Shown piece by piece: positions 42,455-51,112 of a DNA stretch of 64,000 bases (its first letter is position 1; every line of letters begins with the position of its first letter). The notes below the pieces were generated by a model. The model was not told the DNA's origin. It was given only the letters and a program-made list of their open reading frames with translations, and searched no databases. Origin of the DNA: Terrimesophilobacter sp044464485 (GTDB taxonomy: Bacteria > Actinomycetota > Actinomycetes > Actinomycetales > Microbacteriaceae); assembly GCA_044464485.1 (NCBI GenBank), contig JBIQLG010000005.1:124001-188000 (forward strand). The letters run 5' to 3'. The position numbers and the translations under genes are program-made.

Positions 42455-43954
42455 GTGTCGACACTTTCTGATCTCGTGCACGAGCACGGCGTGGGCTCCG
42501 ATGCCGACATCGATTGGCTCCACCTCCTGGTCAACGAATTCCAGCTCCTCGCCGATCTCGCCTTCGCCGACATCGTGCTCTGGGTGCCCACGCGCGAGGG
42601 CAGCTTCGTGGCGGTAACTCAGTCGAGGCCCTCGTCCGCTGCGACACTGTTCTACCGCGACTTTGTGGGCCGCCAGGTCAAGCCGGAGTGGAGTGGACTG
42701 GTCACCGCGGCGTTCGAGTCGGCGATGATCACCGACTCCACAACGCCGGACTGGTACGAGGAGACACCCACGCGCGTGCGCGCGGTGCCGGTGCGCAGAA
42801 GAGTGGACGCCGTCAAGACCGAACTGAGCGAGCATCCGATCGCCGTGCTCACGCTGCACACCAATTTGAGTGAAGCGCGCACGCCGAGCCGGCAGGAGCT
42901 CACGTTCAATGAGCGTGCGGGTGACCTCTGCACGATGATCAGCAGCGGCGACTTTCCCGATCCTGGCACGCCAACCGGTCCGCGCCGGGGAGCACCTCGC
43001 GCATCCGACGGTCTTCTGACACTGGATGCCGACGGCATCGTCACCTTCGCAAGCCCAAATGGGCTGTCGGCATTCAATCGCATGGGCTTTCTCGGCGAAC
43101 TCGAGGGCGAGTCGCTCGCGGAGGTCACCTCGGCGCTCATCGAGGACTCCCACGCGGTGGATGAATCGCTGCCGCTCGTCGTCACCGGGCGCGCTCCGTG
43201 GCGCACCGATGTTGAGGCTCGCGGCGTCTCCGTGTCGTTGCGCGCGATTCCGCTGAAGAAACGCGGAGAGCGCATCGGCGCGATTGTGCTCAGTCGCGAC
43301 GTCACGGAGTTGCGCCACCAGGAGCAGGAGCTCCTCACGAAGGATGCCACCATCCGTGAGATTCATCACCGCGTGAAGAACAACCTTCAGACGGTCGCTT
43401 CCCTGTTGCGAATCCAGGCGAGGCGCTCACACTCGGATGAAGCCAGGGATGCCTTGAATCACGCTATGCGGCGAGTTGGCGCGATCGCCGTGGTTCATGA
43501 CACGCTCAGCGAAGGGCTGAGTCAGAATGTCGACTTCGATGTCGTCTTCGAGCGGGTGCTGCTCCTGATCGCGGAGGTCGCGTCGTCGCATCAGTCCAAG
43601 GTGCATCCGATGTTTACGGGGAGTTTCGGCGAACTGCCGAGCGCGTACGCCACACCGCTCGCGCTCGCGCTCACCGAACTCGTCACCAACGCGGTCGAGC
43701 ACGGTCTGGCCGGGCGAGATGGCGAAGTGGAGATCAACGCTCAGCGCTCGAATACCACTCTCAGCGTGAAGGTCCGTGACAACGGAATCGGATTGGGCGA
43801 GGGCAAGGTGGGCACGGGGCTCGGCACGCAAATTGTGCGCACCCTCATCCAGGGTGAACTCGGAGGGACCATCGACTGGCATACGGTCATGGGAAGCGGG
43901 ACCGAAGTCACCATCGACGTCCCGTTGACCTGGTTGAACAAGGGCACGCACTGA
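42455..43954 (+). CDS. pdtaS: Sensor histidine kinase PdtaS
   Basis: A 499-residue soluble histidine kinase with an N-terminal GAF-like domain (about 1-160), a PAS domain (about 180-290), a HisKA_2 box with IHHRVKNNLQ (phospho-acceptor at H304 or H305), and an HATPase_c domain ending in GTGLGTQIVRTL. PdtaS phosphorylates the RNA-binding antiterminator PdtaR, which is not in this window. The gene is next to whiB1, as in mycobacteria (Rv3220c-Rv3219). No membrane segment is present. Confidence 0.92.
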   Translation: MSTLSDLVHEHGVGSDADIDWLHLLVNEFQLLADLAFADIVLWVPTREGSFVAVTQSRPSSAATLFYRDFVGRQVKPEWSGLVTAAFESAMITDSTTPDWYEETPTRVRAVPVRRRVDAVKTELSEHPIAVLTLHTNLSEARTPSRQELTFNERAGDLCTMISSGDFPDPGTPTGPRRGAPRASDGLLTLDADGIVTFASPNGLSAFNRMGFLGELEGESLAEVTSALIEDSHAVDESLPLVVTGRAPWRTDVEARGVSVSLRAIPLKKRGERIGAIVLSRDVTELRHQEQELLTKDATIREIHHRVKNNLQTVASLLRIQARRSHSDEARDALNHAMRRVGAIAVVHDTLSEGLSQNVDFDVVFERVLLLIAEVASSHQSKVHPMFTGSFGELPSAYATPLALALTELVTNAVEHGLAGRDGEVEINAQRSNTTLSVKVRDNGIGLGEGKVGTGLGTQIVRTLIQGELGGTIDWHTVMGSGTEVTIDVPLTWLNKGTH

Positions 43955-43971
43955 CTGCGTGCTGCCGGAGG

Positions 43972-44220
43972 TCAGGAAGCGCGGCGAGCGCGAGCGGCGC
44001 GGCGCTTGAGCGCGCGGCGCTCGTCTTCGCTGAGACCGCCCCAGACGCCGGAGTCCTGGTTGGTCTCGAGCGCGTACTGCAGGCACATTTCGCTCACGGT
44101 GCAGCGAGCGCAGACCGCTTTCGCCTTCTCGATCTGGTCGACGGCCGGACCCGTGTTGCCGACCGGAAAGAACAGTTCGGGGTCGGCTGTGAGGCAAGCA
44201 GCTTTGTCGCGCCAGTCCAT
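43972..44220 (-). CDS. whiB1: WhiB-family regulator, WhiB1 type
   Basis: An 82-residue protein with cluster cysteines C9, C37, C40 and C46, GVWGG at 58-62 and a very basic tail (RALKRRAARARRAS). WhiB1 is essential in mycobacteria, binds sigma-A and reacts with nitric oxide. The ATG at 44220 follows AAGGAG, a clear ribosome site, unlike many leaderless genes here. It converges with pdtaS, the arrangement conserved across actinobacteria. Confidence 0.92.
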   Translation of the reverse strand: MDWRDKAACLTADPELFFPVGNTGPAVDQIEKAKAVCARCTVSEMCLQYALETNQDSGVWGGLSEDERRALKRRAARARRAS

Positions 44221-44387
44221 GGTGATGTGCTCCTTCTTGTGTACGCGTGACTGCACAGCTCAGGCACCCGGGAGTCGGGTGAGAACGATGCTGGGGATGT
44301 GCCCACGCCACTGTGAGCTTCAAATCAACCTCAACTAGACTCTCATACCGGTTGGGGCAAATCAATAGGTTCGGATGGGATATCGCT

Positions 44388-44831
44388 GTGAATGACGACA
44401 AATTTTCGCGTGTCGTTTCCGCTGCGCCGCTACCGAGAACGCTCGTCGCACTGGCGGCGCTGATCTTCGTCGAATCCGCAATCCTCGCCGTCGTGGCCGG
44501 TTTTCTCGTATACGAGCTTTTCACGGAAGTGCCCACCTCGCTCGCGAGCGCGATCGGCATGCTCGTACTCGTGATCGCCGCTGCCGCGTGGCTCGTTGCG
44601 ATCGGGATGGGCGCAGTGCATGCCCGCCCGTGGGTTCGTGCTGCCGCGCTCACCTGGCAAGTGCTTCAGCTCGCGGTAGCGGTCGGAAGTTTTCAGGGCC
44701 TGTTCGCGCGCGACGACATCGGTTGGTTTTTGCTGGTTCCGGCCCTTGCGGTGATTGCGTTGCTGTTCACCCGATCCGTGATGTCGGCAACGGCACGAAC
44801 GGAGGACGGCGATCGCTCGCCCGAAGACTAG
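44388..44831 (+). CDS. Small four-helix membrane protein (Rv3217c-like position)
   Basis: A 147-residue protein with four hydrophobic segments (about residues 18-40, 48-68, 76-95 and 103-122) and a charged C-terminus ending GDRSPED. The GTG at 44388 is taken as start because the residues before it look non-coding; the frame is open to 44313. It is divergent from whiB1 and overlaps the convergent bcp gene by 4 nt. A similar membrane protein lies by whiB1 in mycobacteria. Function is unknown. Confidence 0.65.
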   Translation: MNDDKFSRVVSAAPLPRTLVALAALIFVESAILAVVAGFLVYELFTEVPTSLASAIGMLVLVIAAAAWLVAIGMGAVHARPWVRAAALTWQVLQLAVAVGSFQGLFARDDIGWFLLVPALAVIALLFTRSVMSATARTEDGDRSPED

Positions 44832-45307
44832 CCTGCGAGTCCCAATCGTTTGCGCAGCATCGCCACGTGCCCCGTGGCTTTCACGTTGTAGAGGGCGAGT
44901 TCGACCTTGCCGTCCTGATCAATCACGAACGTGGAGCGAAGCGTGCCGGTGACGGGTTTTCCGTAGAGCGATTTTTCGCCCCACGCACCGTAAGCCTTGT
45001 GAACTTCCAGGCCCGGGTCGCTGAGCAGCGGGAACGTGAGGTGTTCATCGTCCCTGAACTTCACGAGGGCAGGCAGGTCGTCCTTGGAGATTCCGAGTAC
45101 CTGATATCCGGCGGCGGCAAGCGGATTCAGACTGTCGCGGAAATCGCATGCCTCCGTGGTGCATCCGGGGGTGGACGCCGCCGGATAGAAGTACACGATC
45201 ACCTTCTTGCCGCGAAAGTCCTCGAGTGACACCTCTCGGCCATCCTGATCGCGCAGCGAAAATGCCGGCGCGCTCTGGCCCGGCGTGAGCGTGACTGAAT
45301 CCGACAT
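44828..45307 (-). CDS. bcp: Thioredoxin-dependent thiol peroxidase (Bcp/PrxQ)
   Basis: A 159-residue peroxiredoxin. Peroxidatic C49 and resolving C54 lie in ASTPGCTTEACDFRD, the PrxQ spacing. It reduces hydrogen peroxide and organic hydroperoxides with thioredoxin. The ATG at 45307 follows AAGGAGA at the right distance; a longer reading by 10 codons is unlikely. Confidence 0.95.
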   Translation of the reverse strand: MSDSVTLTPGQSAPAFSLRDQDGREVSLEDFRGKKVIVYFYPAASTPGCTTEACDFRDSLNPLAAAGYQVLGISKDDLPALVKFRDDEHLTFPLLSDPGLEVHKAYGAWGEKSLYGKPVTGTLRSTFVIDQDGKVELALYNVKATGHVAMLRKRLGLAG

Positions 45308-45399
45308 GGTGTCTCCTTGAGTGCTTCGCGAGGCCAACTTTCCGGGCCTTCGCTCTCATGCTAACCTTGTTCGTCGGCTCAGGTTTATCTCGAGCGCGA

Positions 45400-45475
<76 letters not shown>

Positions 45476-45706
45476 AAAGCGGCATGTCCTCTTGTCAGAT
45501 ACAGTGTGCGTTTTCTTCCCAGATGTCCGCAGGCATAGCGTTCATTCCCAGTTCACGCTGGTGATACGCCGTGTTGATTGCGGGTGGGCGGTGAGATGCG
45601 GGAGCACCTTCCACGCACCCGCCTGAGCGCGAAGGTTTGCGAGAAGTTCAGGCGAGCGTTCCTAAGTGCAGTCGCGAGTTTGGCAGAGAGATGAACCGTA
45701 ACCGCG
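45476..45706. other. Intergenic tract after tRNA-Lys, possible transposase remnant
   Basis: This 231-bp stretch holds no convincing gene. On the minus strand a short open stretch (about 45491-45647) reads YHQRELGMNAMPADIWEEN near its end, faintly like the C-terminus of an integrase-core transposase (Y-H-x-R-x-L-G-x4-P-A-x2-W). A stop codon cuts it off upstream. tRNA 3' ends are common insertion sites, but no repeat of the tRNA end was seen. Confidence 0.25.
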
Positions 45707-45883
45707 TCAGCGCTCGACCCGGTGCATGATGTGCACGGGGATGAAGATGCCCGCGGCTACGGCGAGAATCCCTCCACCGAATGTCACGAGCCCCAGGTTT
45801 TCGGGAACGTCGAAGGCGATGCCCATGAGGTAGAGACCGAGGGCGAAGAGCGCGAAAGAAATCACGAAACCGAAAGCGTTCAT
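45707..45883 (-). CDS. Small two-helix membrane protein (58 aa)
   Basis: The frame encodes 58 residues, beginning MNAFGFVISFALFALGLYLM and ending VHIMHRVER. Two hydrophobic segments (about 3-22 and 31-50) are joined by a short acidic loop (FDVPEN). The codon pattern is typical of the neighbours and a weak GGATGGAAG lies before the ATG. It is followed downstream on its strand by non-coding sequence. Function is unknown; it is probably real because it is intact and hydrophobic in the right frame. Confidence 0.5.
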   Translation of the reverse strand: MNAFGFVISFALFALGLYLMGIAFDVPENLGLVTFGGGILAVAAGIFIPVHIMHRVER

Positions 45884-45901
45884 GCTTCCATCCTAGGATG
45901 C

Positions 45902-46474
45902 CTACGGCTTTTTCGGGGCGCTCTTACCGGTGGGCCGGGACGGCGTCTTCGGCGTGCGGGGAACGCTCGGCTGCGGTTTTGCCGGCGCCTTGCGCGGTGC
46001 GGGCGCTTTCGCGGCGCTCTTGGGCGCAGGCGGTGACGTCCTGGACGCCGGTTGTGCAGGGGCCGGTGCCGCGGTTGCGGCAGACTCGGCACGTGTCGCA
46101 GACGCTGACGCAGCGGGCGCCGACGTAGCTGGCGCTGACGGCGCAGGCGTTGACTTCGCAGCCGGTGTCGATCTTGCCGCCGGTGCTGATGTCGCCGCGG
46201 GTGTCGATTTTGCCGCAGCGTTCGCGCGGGTCGACGAACCTGCGGCCGGTGTGGCGGCGGCAGGCGAGGCATCCGACGCGGCCGGTGCCGTCACGGGGCG
46301 CGCAGGTTCGTTTTTCGCAATGTAGATTTGCGCCGCTCGAGTGCCGATGAGCAGGAAGCGCACGAGCAGGAAAATCACCCCGACGGCGACCATGAAGCAC
46401 AACAGCCAGATGACGAAGAAGAACATTCCGCCGATCATGGCCAGGAAACCATTACCGAAACCCCAACCGAACAT
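45902..46474 (-). CDS. Membrane-anchored protein with Ala/Pro/Lys-rich tail
   Basis: A 190-residue protein. Residues 1-50 contain one long or two short membrane helices (AMIGGMFFFVIWLLCFMVAV, then IFLLVRFLLIGTR). From about 58 on the chain is almost only Ala, Pro, Ser, Thr, Lys and Arg, with irregular repeats such as STPAAKSTPAPSAPATSAPA, becoming strongly basic at the end (SRPTGKSAPKKP). The tail resembles histone-H1-like DNA- or wall-binding tails. It lies 2 bp after the upstream 62-residue membrane gene, so the two form an operon. No family is recognised. Confidence 0.65.
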   Translation of the reverse strand: MFGWGFGNGFLAMIGGMFFFVIWLLCFMVAVGVIFLLVRFLLIGTRAAQIYIAKNEPARPVTAPAASDASPAAATPAAGSSTRANAAAKSTPAATSAPAARSTPAAKSTPAPSAPATSAPAASASATRAESAATAAPAPAQPASRTSPPAPKSAAKAPAPRKAPAKPQPSVPRTPKTPSRPTGKSAPKKP

Positions 46475-46476
46475 CC

Positions 46477-46665
46477 CTATTCCTCCAACTCGTCAATGTC
46501 GTTTTCCTTCAGCACCGTGCCAACGGCGACGGCGACGGTGAGTGCCCAAACAACCCACATGATGGCAAGACGCCAGTCGCGCGGACCTTTTCGCGTTGCC
46601 TGTACGGTGCTCCATCCGCCAAAAATGGCACTGAGCATGGTGCCGCTGAAAATGAATTTACGCAC
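46477..46665 (-). CDS. Small membrane protein (62 aa)
   Basis: A 62-residue protein with hydrophobic stretches at about 3-20 and 34-51 and an acidic end (KENDIDELEE). It is the first gene of a two-gene operon with the Ala/Pro/Lys-rich membrane protein. No family is recognised; the start is the only in-frame ATG. Confidence 0.55.
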   Translation of the reverse strand: MRKFIFSGTMLSAIFGGWSTVQATRKGPRDWRLAIMWVVWALTVAVAVGTVLKENDIDELEE

Positions 46666-46729
46666 GCGTCCACGCTATCGTGTCCGCTCGCACGGGTTCC
46701 ATTCACAGATGTAATACACAGGCACGATC

Positions 46730-46735
46730 TAGCCT
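46730..46735 (+). promoter_or_regulatory. Leaderless -10 (TAGCCT) for the PRTase gene
   Basis: TAGCCT is followed by exactly six bases and the ATG at 46742, with no ribosome site. Confidence 0.45.
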
Positions 46736-46741
46736 GAATCC

Positions 46742-47386
46742 ATGACTCGACTCTTTGCCGATCGCGCCGATGCGGGGCGTGCGCTTGGCGCCCTCCTGCC
46801 GGCCGAGGATGCGGGCAACGCGATTGTGCTCGGACTGCCGCGGGGAGGGCTCCCGGTGGCTGCGGTCATCGCGAAGACGCTTGACGCCCCGCTGGATGTG
46901 ATCGTCGTACGCAAAGTCGGCGTGCCGGGTCAACCCGAGTTTGCGATGGGCGCGATCGCCTCCGTCGCCGGGTCGGTCGTGACCGTGCGCAACGAGGCTG
47001 CATTCTCATCAATGGGGCCGGATGCGAACCAACGATTCGACGAGGTCTCCGCGCGCGAACTCGTGGAGCTTCGGCGGCGGGGCGAGCTGTACCGGGCGGG
47101 CCTCCCGCCGCTCGACGTCCGCGACAGGGATGTGATCCTCGTCGACGACGGCATTGCGACGGGGGCGACCATGCGTGCGGCGATCTCTGCCCTCGAACCT
47201 GCGGGCGCCGCATCCGTGACTGTTGCCGTGCCGGTTGCGCCGGCAGATGTACTCGAAGAGTTCCGAGCGCTCGTGGATCGCGTCGTGTGTGTTGCGGTGC
47301 CGGACCCGTTTTGGGCTGTGGGGCAGGCGTATGCGGACTTCACGCAAACGACGGATGACGAGGTGCGACGGCTGCTGGACCGCTGA
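46742..47386 (+). CDS. Phosphoribosyltransferase-family protein
   Basis: A 214-residue protein with a type I PRTase fold and PRPP loop VILVDDGIATGATMRAAI (about residues 130-147). It begins with LFADRADAGRALGALLP and carries the early GLPRGGLPVA and VVRKVGVPGQPEFAMGA motifs of a widespread family that often accompanies erythromycin-esterase or dienelactone-hydrolase domains. Here the PRTase stands alone. The substrate is unknown. It is a monocistronic, probably leaderless gene. Confidence 0.82.
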   Translation: MTRLFADRADAGRALGALLPAEDAGNAIVLGLPRGGLPVAAVIAKTLDAPLDVIVVRKVGVPGQPEFAMGAIASVAGSVVTVRNEAAFSSMGPDANQRFDEVSARELVELRRRGELYRAGLPPLDVRDRDVILVDDGIATGATMRAAISALEPAGAASVTVAVPVAPADVLEEFRALVDRVVCVAVPDPFWAVGQAYADFTQTTDDEVRRLLDR

Positions 47387-47424
47387 GTCGGCGACATCCG
47401 GTTGACTGAGAATCCGCTGTCAAA

Positions 47425-47466
47425 CTGACCGATCGGACAGTTTCTGACCGATCGGTCAGATAGCGT
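47425..47466 (+). promoter_or_regulatory. tetR-MMPL promoter with two TetR operators
   Basis: Two 16-bp palindromes lie 19 bp apart centre to centre: CTGACCGATCGGACAG (47425-47440, one mismatch) and CTGACCGATCGGTCAG (47444-47459, perfect). The second abuts the -10 TAGCGT (47461-47466), which is six bases from the tetR ATG. A TetR dimer at each site would block transcription of the whole operon. Confidence 0.75.
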
Positions 47467-47472
47467 GGAACC

Positions 47473-48045
47473 ATGTCCACGAGTGCCGAAGACTTGCGCG
47501 TGATCGCGCTCAACGAATTTGCGACCGCGGGGTACACCGCGACGTCGCTGCACCGCGTCGCCGAGCTCGCAGGTCTGTCCAAATCCAGTGTGCTGTATCA
47601 CTACGAATCCAAGGATGCACTCCTCAATGCCGCAGTTCAGCCGGCGATCGCCGCGCTGTGCGACATCGTGTGCACGCTGGAAACACTTCCGCGAACCAGG
47701 AAGGCACGCACGAAGTTCGTCGAACAGTTCGTCGACTTCCTGCTCGACCACACTCCGGAAGTCAATCTCTTCATCAACCAGGGGCCCTCGCTGGTCGATG
47801 TTCCGGTCATCGACACCGCCAACGAGTCGGTCGTCCGACTCGCGCAATATTTTCGCTCGACCGCATCCACGACCGAGGACTGGATGCGATTCGGGGTCGC
47901 TTTGGGCGGTGCGGCGTACTTGCTCGCGGCTCAGCGCAACATGGGCTTCGAGTCCGCGCCCCGCGAAGAAATCCGAACCGGACTGGTGAATATTCTCAGC
48001 GACCTGCTCGCGCCCGTACCCGTGTCAACCTCGCAGGAGAAATAG
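47473..48045 (+). CDS. TetR-family transcriptional repressor
   Basis: A 190-residue regulator with the TetR helix-turn-helix in residues 8-52 (FATAGYTATSLHRVAELAGL and SKSSVLYHYESKDALL) and a divergent ligand-binding domain after that. Two near-perfect palindromes upstream are the likely operators. The stop is 1 bp before the MMPL gene, so it is autoregulated with the exporter operon. The ligand is unknown. Confidence 0.92.
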   Translation: MSTSAEDLRVIALNEFATAGYTATSLHRVAELAGLSKSSVLYHYESKDALLNAAVQPAIAALCDIVCTLETLPRTRKARTKFVEQFVDFLLDHTPEVNLFINQGPSLVDVPVIDTANESVVRLAQYFRSTASTTEDWMRFGVALGGAAYLLAAQRNMGFESAPREEIRTGLVNILSDLLAPVPVSTSQEK

Positions 48046-48046
48046 C

Positions 48047-51000
48047 GTGGCAACTCTCTTATACCGGCTCGGCCGGTTCGCATACCGCAGGCCGTGGCGC
48101 GTCATCGCCGTGTGGCTCGTGCTCTTCGTCGGAATTCTCGGCGGAGGGTTTGCGCTGGGCGGTCAATCCCAGGAGTCGTTCGTTATCCCGGGAACGGAAT
48201 CGCAAAACGCGCTCGACCGTCTGGAAGCCGTGTTCCCGGAAGTGGCTGGTGCGAGCGCGGAAGCGGTGTACGTCGCACCCCACGATTCGAGCGTGAGTTC
48301 TGCCGCATACAAAGCGGCGATCGAACGCATGGCGACCGAGATGAAGGATGTCTCTGGCATCAACTCCGTCACCACGCCATTCGACGAATACGCGGGCAAG
48401 CAACTCAGCGACAGCGGTTCGATGGCCATCACGCGCATCCAGTTCGACAAGGCGTCGTCTGAGGTGAGCGACGCGACGCTCGCGGCACTCAAAGACACCG
48501 CGCAGGTGGCAGAGAACGCCGGGTTACGCGTGGAGTTCGGCGGCCAGGTGTTTCAGGACACGACGTTTGGCATCACCGTGACCGAGGTGTTCGGCGTCGT
48601 CTTCGCCGCCATCGTGCTCATCGTGACTTTCGGTTCGCTCCTTGCAGCCGGAATGCCGCTGCTGACGGCTCTGCTCGGAGTCGGCATCGTCATCGGCGGC
48701 ATCACTGCCGCTTCGGCATTCACCACAATTTCCAGTTCCGCGCCATTGCTGGCGCTCATGATCGGTCTGGCGGTAGGGATTGACTACACTCTGTTCATTC
48801 TTTCGCGCCACCGAAATCAATTGGCGCACGGCGAGGAACCGGAAAGCTCCGCCGCGATCGCGGTCGGCACTGCGGGAAGCGCGGTACTGTTCGCCGGCGT
48901 CACCGTCATCATCGCGCTATTGGGTCTGCTCGTCGTGGGGATTCCGTTCTTGAGCGTGATGGGCATCGGCGCGGCTTTCGCGGTGCTGGTGGCGATCGGC
49001 GTGGCGACGACATTGCTCCCCGCGATTCTCGGTTTGGCCGGTAGTCGGCTCCGCCCTCGTGCCGGGTCGCGCGCAGAGCGACGTGCGCTGGATCACGCCC
49101 CGGAATCGAAAGCCGAGTCAACCGCGGCGGCGGACGGCCCCGATGTGCACGATGCCGCCACGGACAAAGGCGAACCTCGCCGGGTGCCGGGCCGCAGCAT
49201 GGGGCTCAGATGGGTGAGTCTCGTCGTGAAGCATCCGCTGATTGCCGCTGTCGCCGTTGTCGGAATATTGGGAACCATTGCAATACCGGCCATGGGCCTT
49301 CAATTGAGCCTGCCCGACGGCGGGTCTGAGCCGACGCATTCCACGCAGCGCGAGGCGTATGACCTCGTCACAGAAGGCTTCGGCGCGGGCTTCAACGGTC
49401 CGCTCATCGTCGCGGTCGACATCACGCAAACGACCGACATCATGAACGACCTTGACGGGGTGAGCAACGAACTCCGCAAGCTTGACGGCGTGGAGTGGGT
49501 GAGTCAGGGACTACCGGATGCGGGACTCGACACCGCGATCATTCAGGTGGTTCCCTCGAGCGCACCGGACGCCGAAGCAACCAAAGCACTCGTGCAGTCC
49601 ATCCGCGATCTCGCCCCCACGATCCGGGAAGAATACAACACTTCCATTTTCGTCACGGGAACCACTGCGGTGGGCATCGACATTTCCAATCGACTCGCCG
49701 GAGCCCTCGTTCCGTTCGGTCTCATCGTGGTGGGGCTTTCCATCGTTCTGCTCATGATGGTGTTCCGCTCTGTGCTCGTCCCCGTCAAGGCGGCACTCGG
49801 CTTTTTGCTTTCCGTCGTCGCCGCGTTCGGTGTGACCGTCGCCGTGTTCCAGTGGGGCTGGTTCGGCGACATTATCGGACTCGATTCCACGGGGCCGATT
49901 CTGAGCTTTATGCCGATCATTTTGATGGCGGTGCTGTTCGGTCTCGCGATGGATTATGAAGTGTTTCTGGTTTCCGGAATGCGCGAAGAATTCGTCAAAC
50001 ACGGCGCTCCACGCGCCGCCATCACGAGAGGGTTTGCGAACGCCGCCCGCGTCGTCACTGCGGCAGCGCTCATCATGTTCTTCGTGTTCTTCGCGTTCGT
50101 ACCCGAGGGATCCGGCATGATCAAGCCCATAGCGCTGGGGCTCGCCGCAGGCATCGCGTTCGACGCGTTCCTGGTCCGCATGACTCTAGGCCCCGCGCTC
50201 ATGGCGCTCATGGGCAAAGCCGCCTGGTGGATGCCCGGATGGCTCGCACGGCTGCTGCCCAACATGGACATTGAGGGCGAGAAGCTGCGTCATCATCTGG
50301 ATGCGGTGGCCTGGACGCACGCCCAGGACGGCCAGGCGATCACGGCGGAGGATCTGGTCGTCGGTATCGGCGAACATCGGCTCGGTCCCGTGAATTTTTC
50401 CGTGCCTGCCGGCGGTGTGCTGCAGGTGAGCGGAGACGATCTTGATCGCAGGGTCCTGGTTGCGGCGCTTGCGGGCCGCCTCGACACCGTGTCCGGTCGC
50501 GCGCAGGTCGCCGGCCACCCTCTGCCCTCGGAACGCGGCAGCGTCGCACGGCGGGTGACCATGATCGACGTCGCGAGCCTCGGCCGCAGCGAATCGGATC
50601 CCACCTATCGCGAACTGCTCGAGGAGCGTCTTCGGGTCACGTTGCCGTGGTACCGCGCATGGCGCGGGCGCTCCATTGCCGCACGCTGGCTGCGCGAGAC
50701 CAACGACCGGCTGGCGAAACTCGAGGGCGAAGAGGATGGTGCGACATCCGAAATTCGGATAGCGCAGAGCTCGGTCTTGAGCCAGCTTCGGTCCAGTGAT
50801 CGCGCCATTGCTCTCGTCAGCATCGCACTTGCGGAAAAGCCGGAGGCCATTGTCGTGGAGCTTTCCGACTCGCTGCCATCGTCTGCAGATTTGCGACGTT
50901 TTCTCGCGGCAGTGGATGCCATGACGCCCGAGCGCACGACGCTCGTATTCGGCACAGCATCCGACGCCGACTCCTTCAGCGACACTTTCGGCGTGCGGCA

Positions 51001-51112
51001 CGGTCTGCACATCCGACTCGATCAACTCTCATTGCTCGATGTGCATGGCACGCGGCGCAACACGGTACGACACACGGGCCGATCGGGCCCGTCGGAAGGT
51101 GAATTCGAATGA
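48047..51112 (+). CDS. MMPL-family exporter fused to a degenerate ABC-ATPase-like domain
   Basis: A 1021-residue protein. Residues 1-740 are an MMPL/RND-type transporter with about 11-12 membrane segments and two outer loops (ITRIQFDKASSE; TDIMNDLDGVSNELRKLDGV), normally driven by proton motive force. Residues 760-1021 are soluble and follow the order of an ABC nucleotide-binding domain: VSGDDLDRRVLVAALAGRL (about 791-809) in the Walker A place, LSQLRSSDRAIALVSIALA (about 910-928) in the signature place, and AIVVELSDS (about 933-941) in the Walker B place. The Walker lysine, the LSGGQ motif and the catalytic Glu are lost. It overlaps the YhgE gene by 4 nt (ATGA). Confidence 0.85.
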   Translation: MATLLYRLGRFAYRRPWRVIAVWLVLFVGILGGGFALGGQSQESFVIPGTESQNALDRLEAVFPEVAGASAEAVYVAPHDSSVSSAAYKAAIERMATEMKDVSGINSVTTPFDEYAGKQLSDSGSMAITRIQFDKASSEVSDATLAALKDTAQVAENAGLRVEFGGQVFQDTTFGITVTEVFGVVFAAIVLIVTFGSLLAAGMPLLTALLGVGIVIGGITAASAFTTISSSAPLLALMIGLAVGIDYTLFILSRHRNQLAHGEEPESSAAIAVGTAGSAVLFAGVTVIIALLGLLVVGIPFLSVMGIGAAFAVLVAIGVATTLLPAILGLAGSRLRPRAGSRAERRALDHAPESKAESTAAADGPDVHDAATDKGEPRRVPGRSMGLRWVSLVVKHPLIAAVAVVGILGTIAIPAMGLQLSLPDGGSEPTHSTQREAYDLVTEGFGAGFNGPLIVAVDITQTTDIMNDLDGVSNELRKLDGVEWVSQGLPDAGLDTAIIQVVPSSAPDAEATKALVQSIRDLAPTIREEYNTSIFVTGTTAVGIDISNRLAGALVPFGLIVVGLSIVLLMMVFRSVLVPVKAALGFLLSVVAAFGVTVAVFQWGWFGDIIGLDSTGPILSFMPIILMAVLFGLAMDYEVFLVSGMREEFVKHGAPRAAITRGFANAARVVTAAALIMFFVFFAFVPEGSGMIKPIALGLAAGIAFDAFLVRMTLGPALMALMGKAAWWMPGWLARLLPNMDIEGEKLRHHLDAVAWTHAQDGQAITAEDLVVGIGEHRLGPVNFSVPAGGVLQVSGDDLDRRVLVAALAGRLDTVSGRAQVAGHPLPSERGSVARRVTMIDVASLGRSESDPTYRELLEERLRVTLPWYRAWRGRSIAARWLRETNDRLAKLEGEEDGATSEIRIAQSSVLSQLRSSDRAIALVSIALAEKPEAIVVELSDSLPSSADLRRFLAAVDAMTPERTTLVFGTASDADSFSDTFGVRHGLHIRLDQLSLLDVHGTRRNTVRHTGRSGPSEGEFE

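Noticed and set aside
46080..46260. CRISPR or tandem DNA repeat
   Set aside because: The repetition is irregular Ala/Pro/Ser/Thr coding in a membrane protein, without constant repeat or spacer length.
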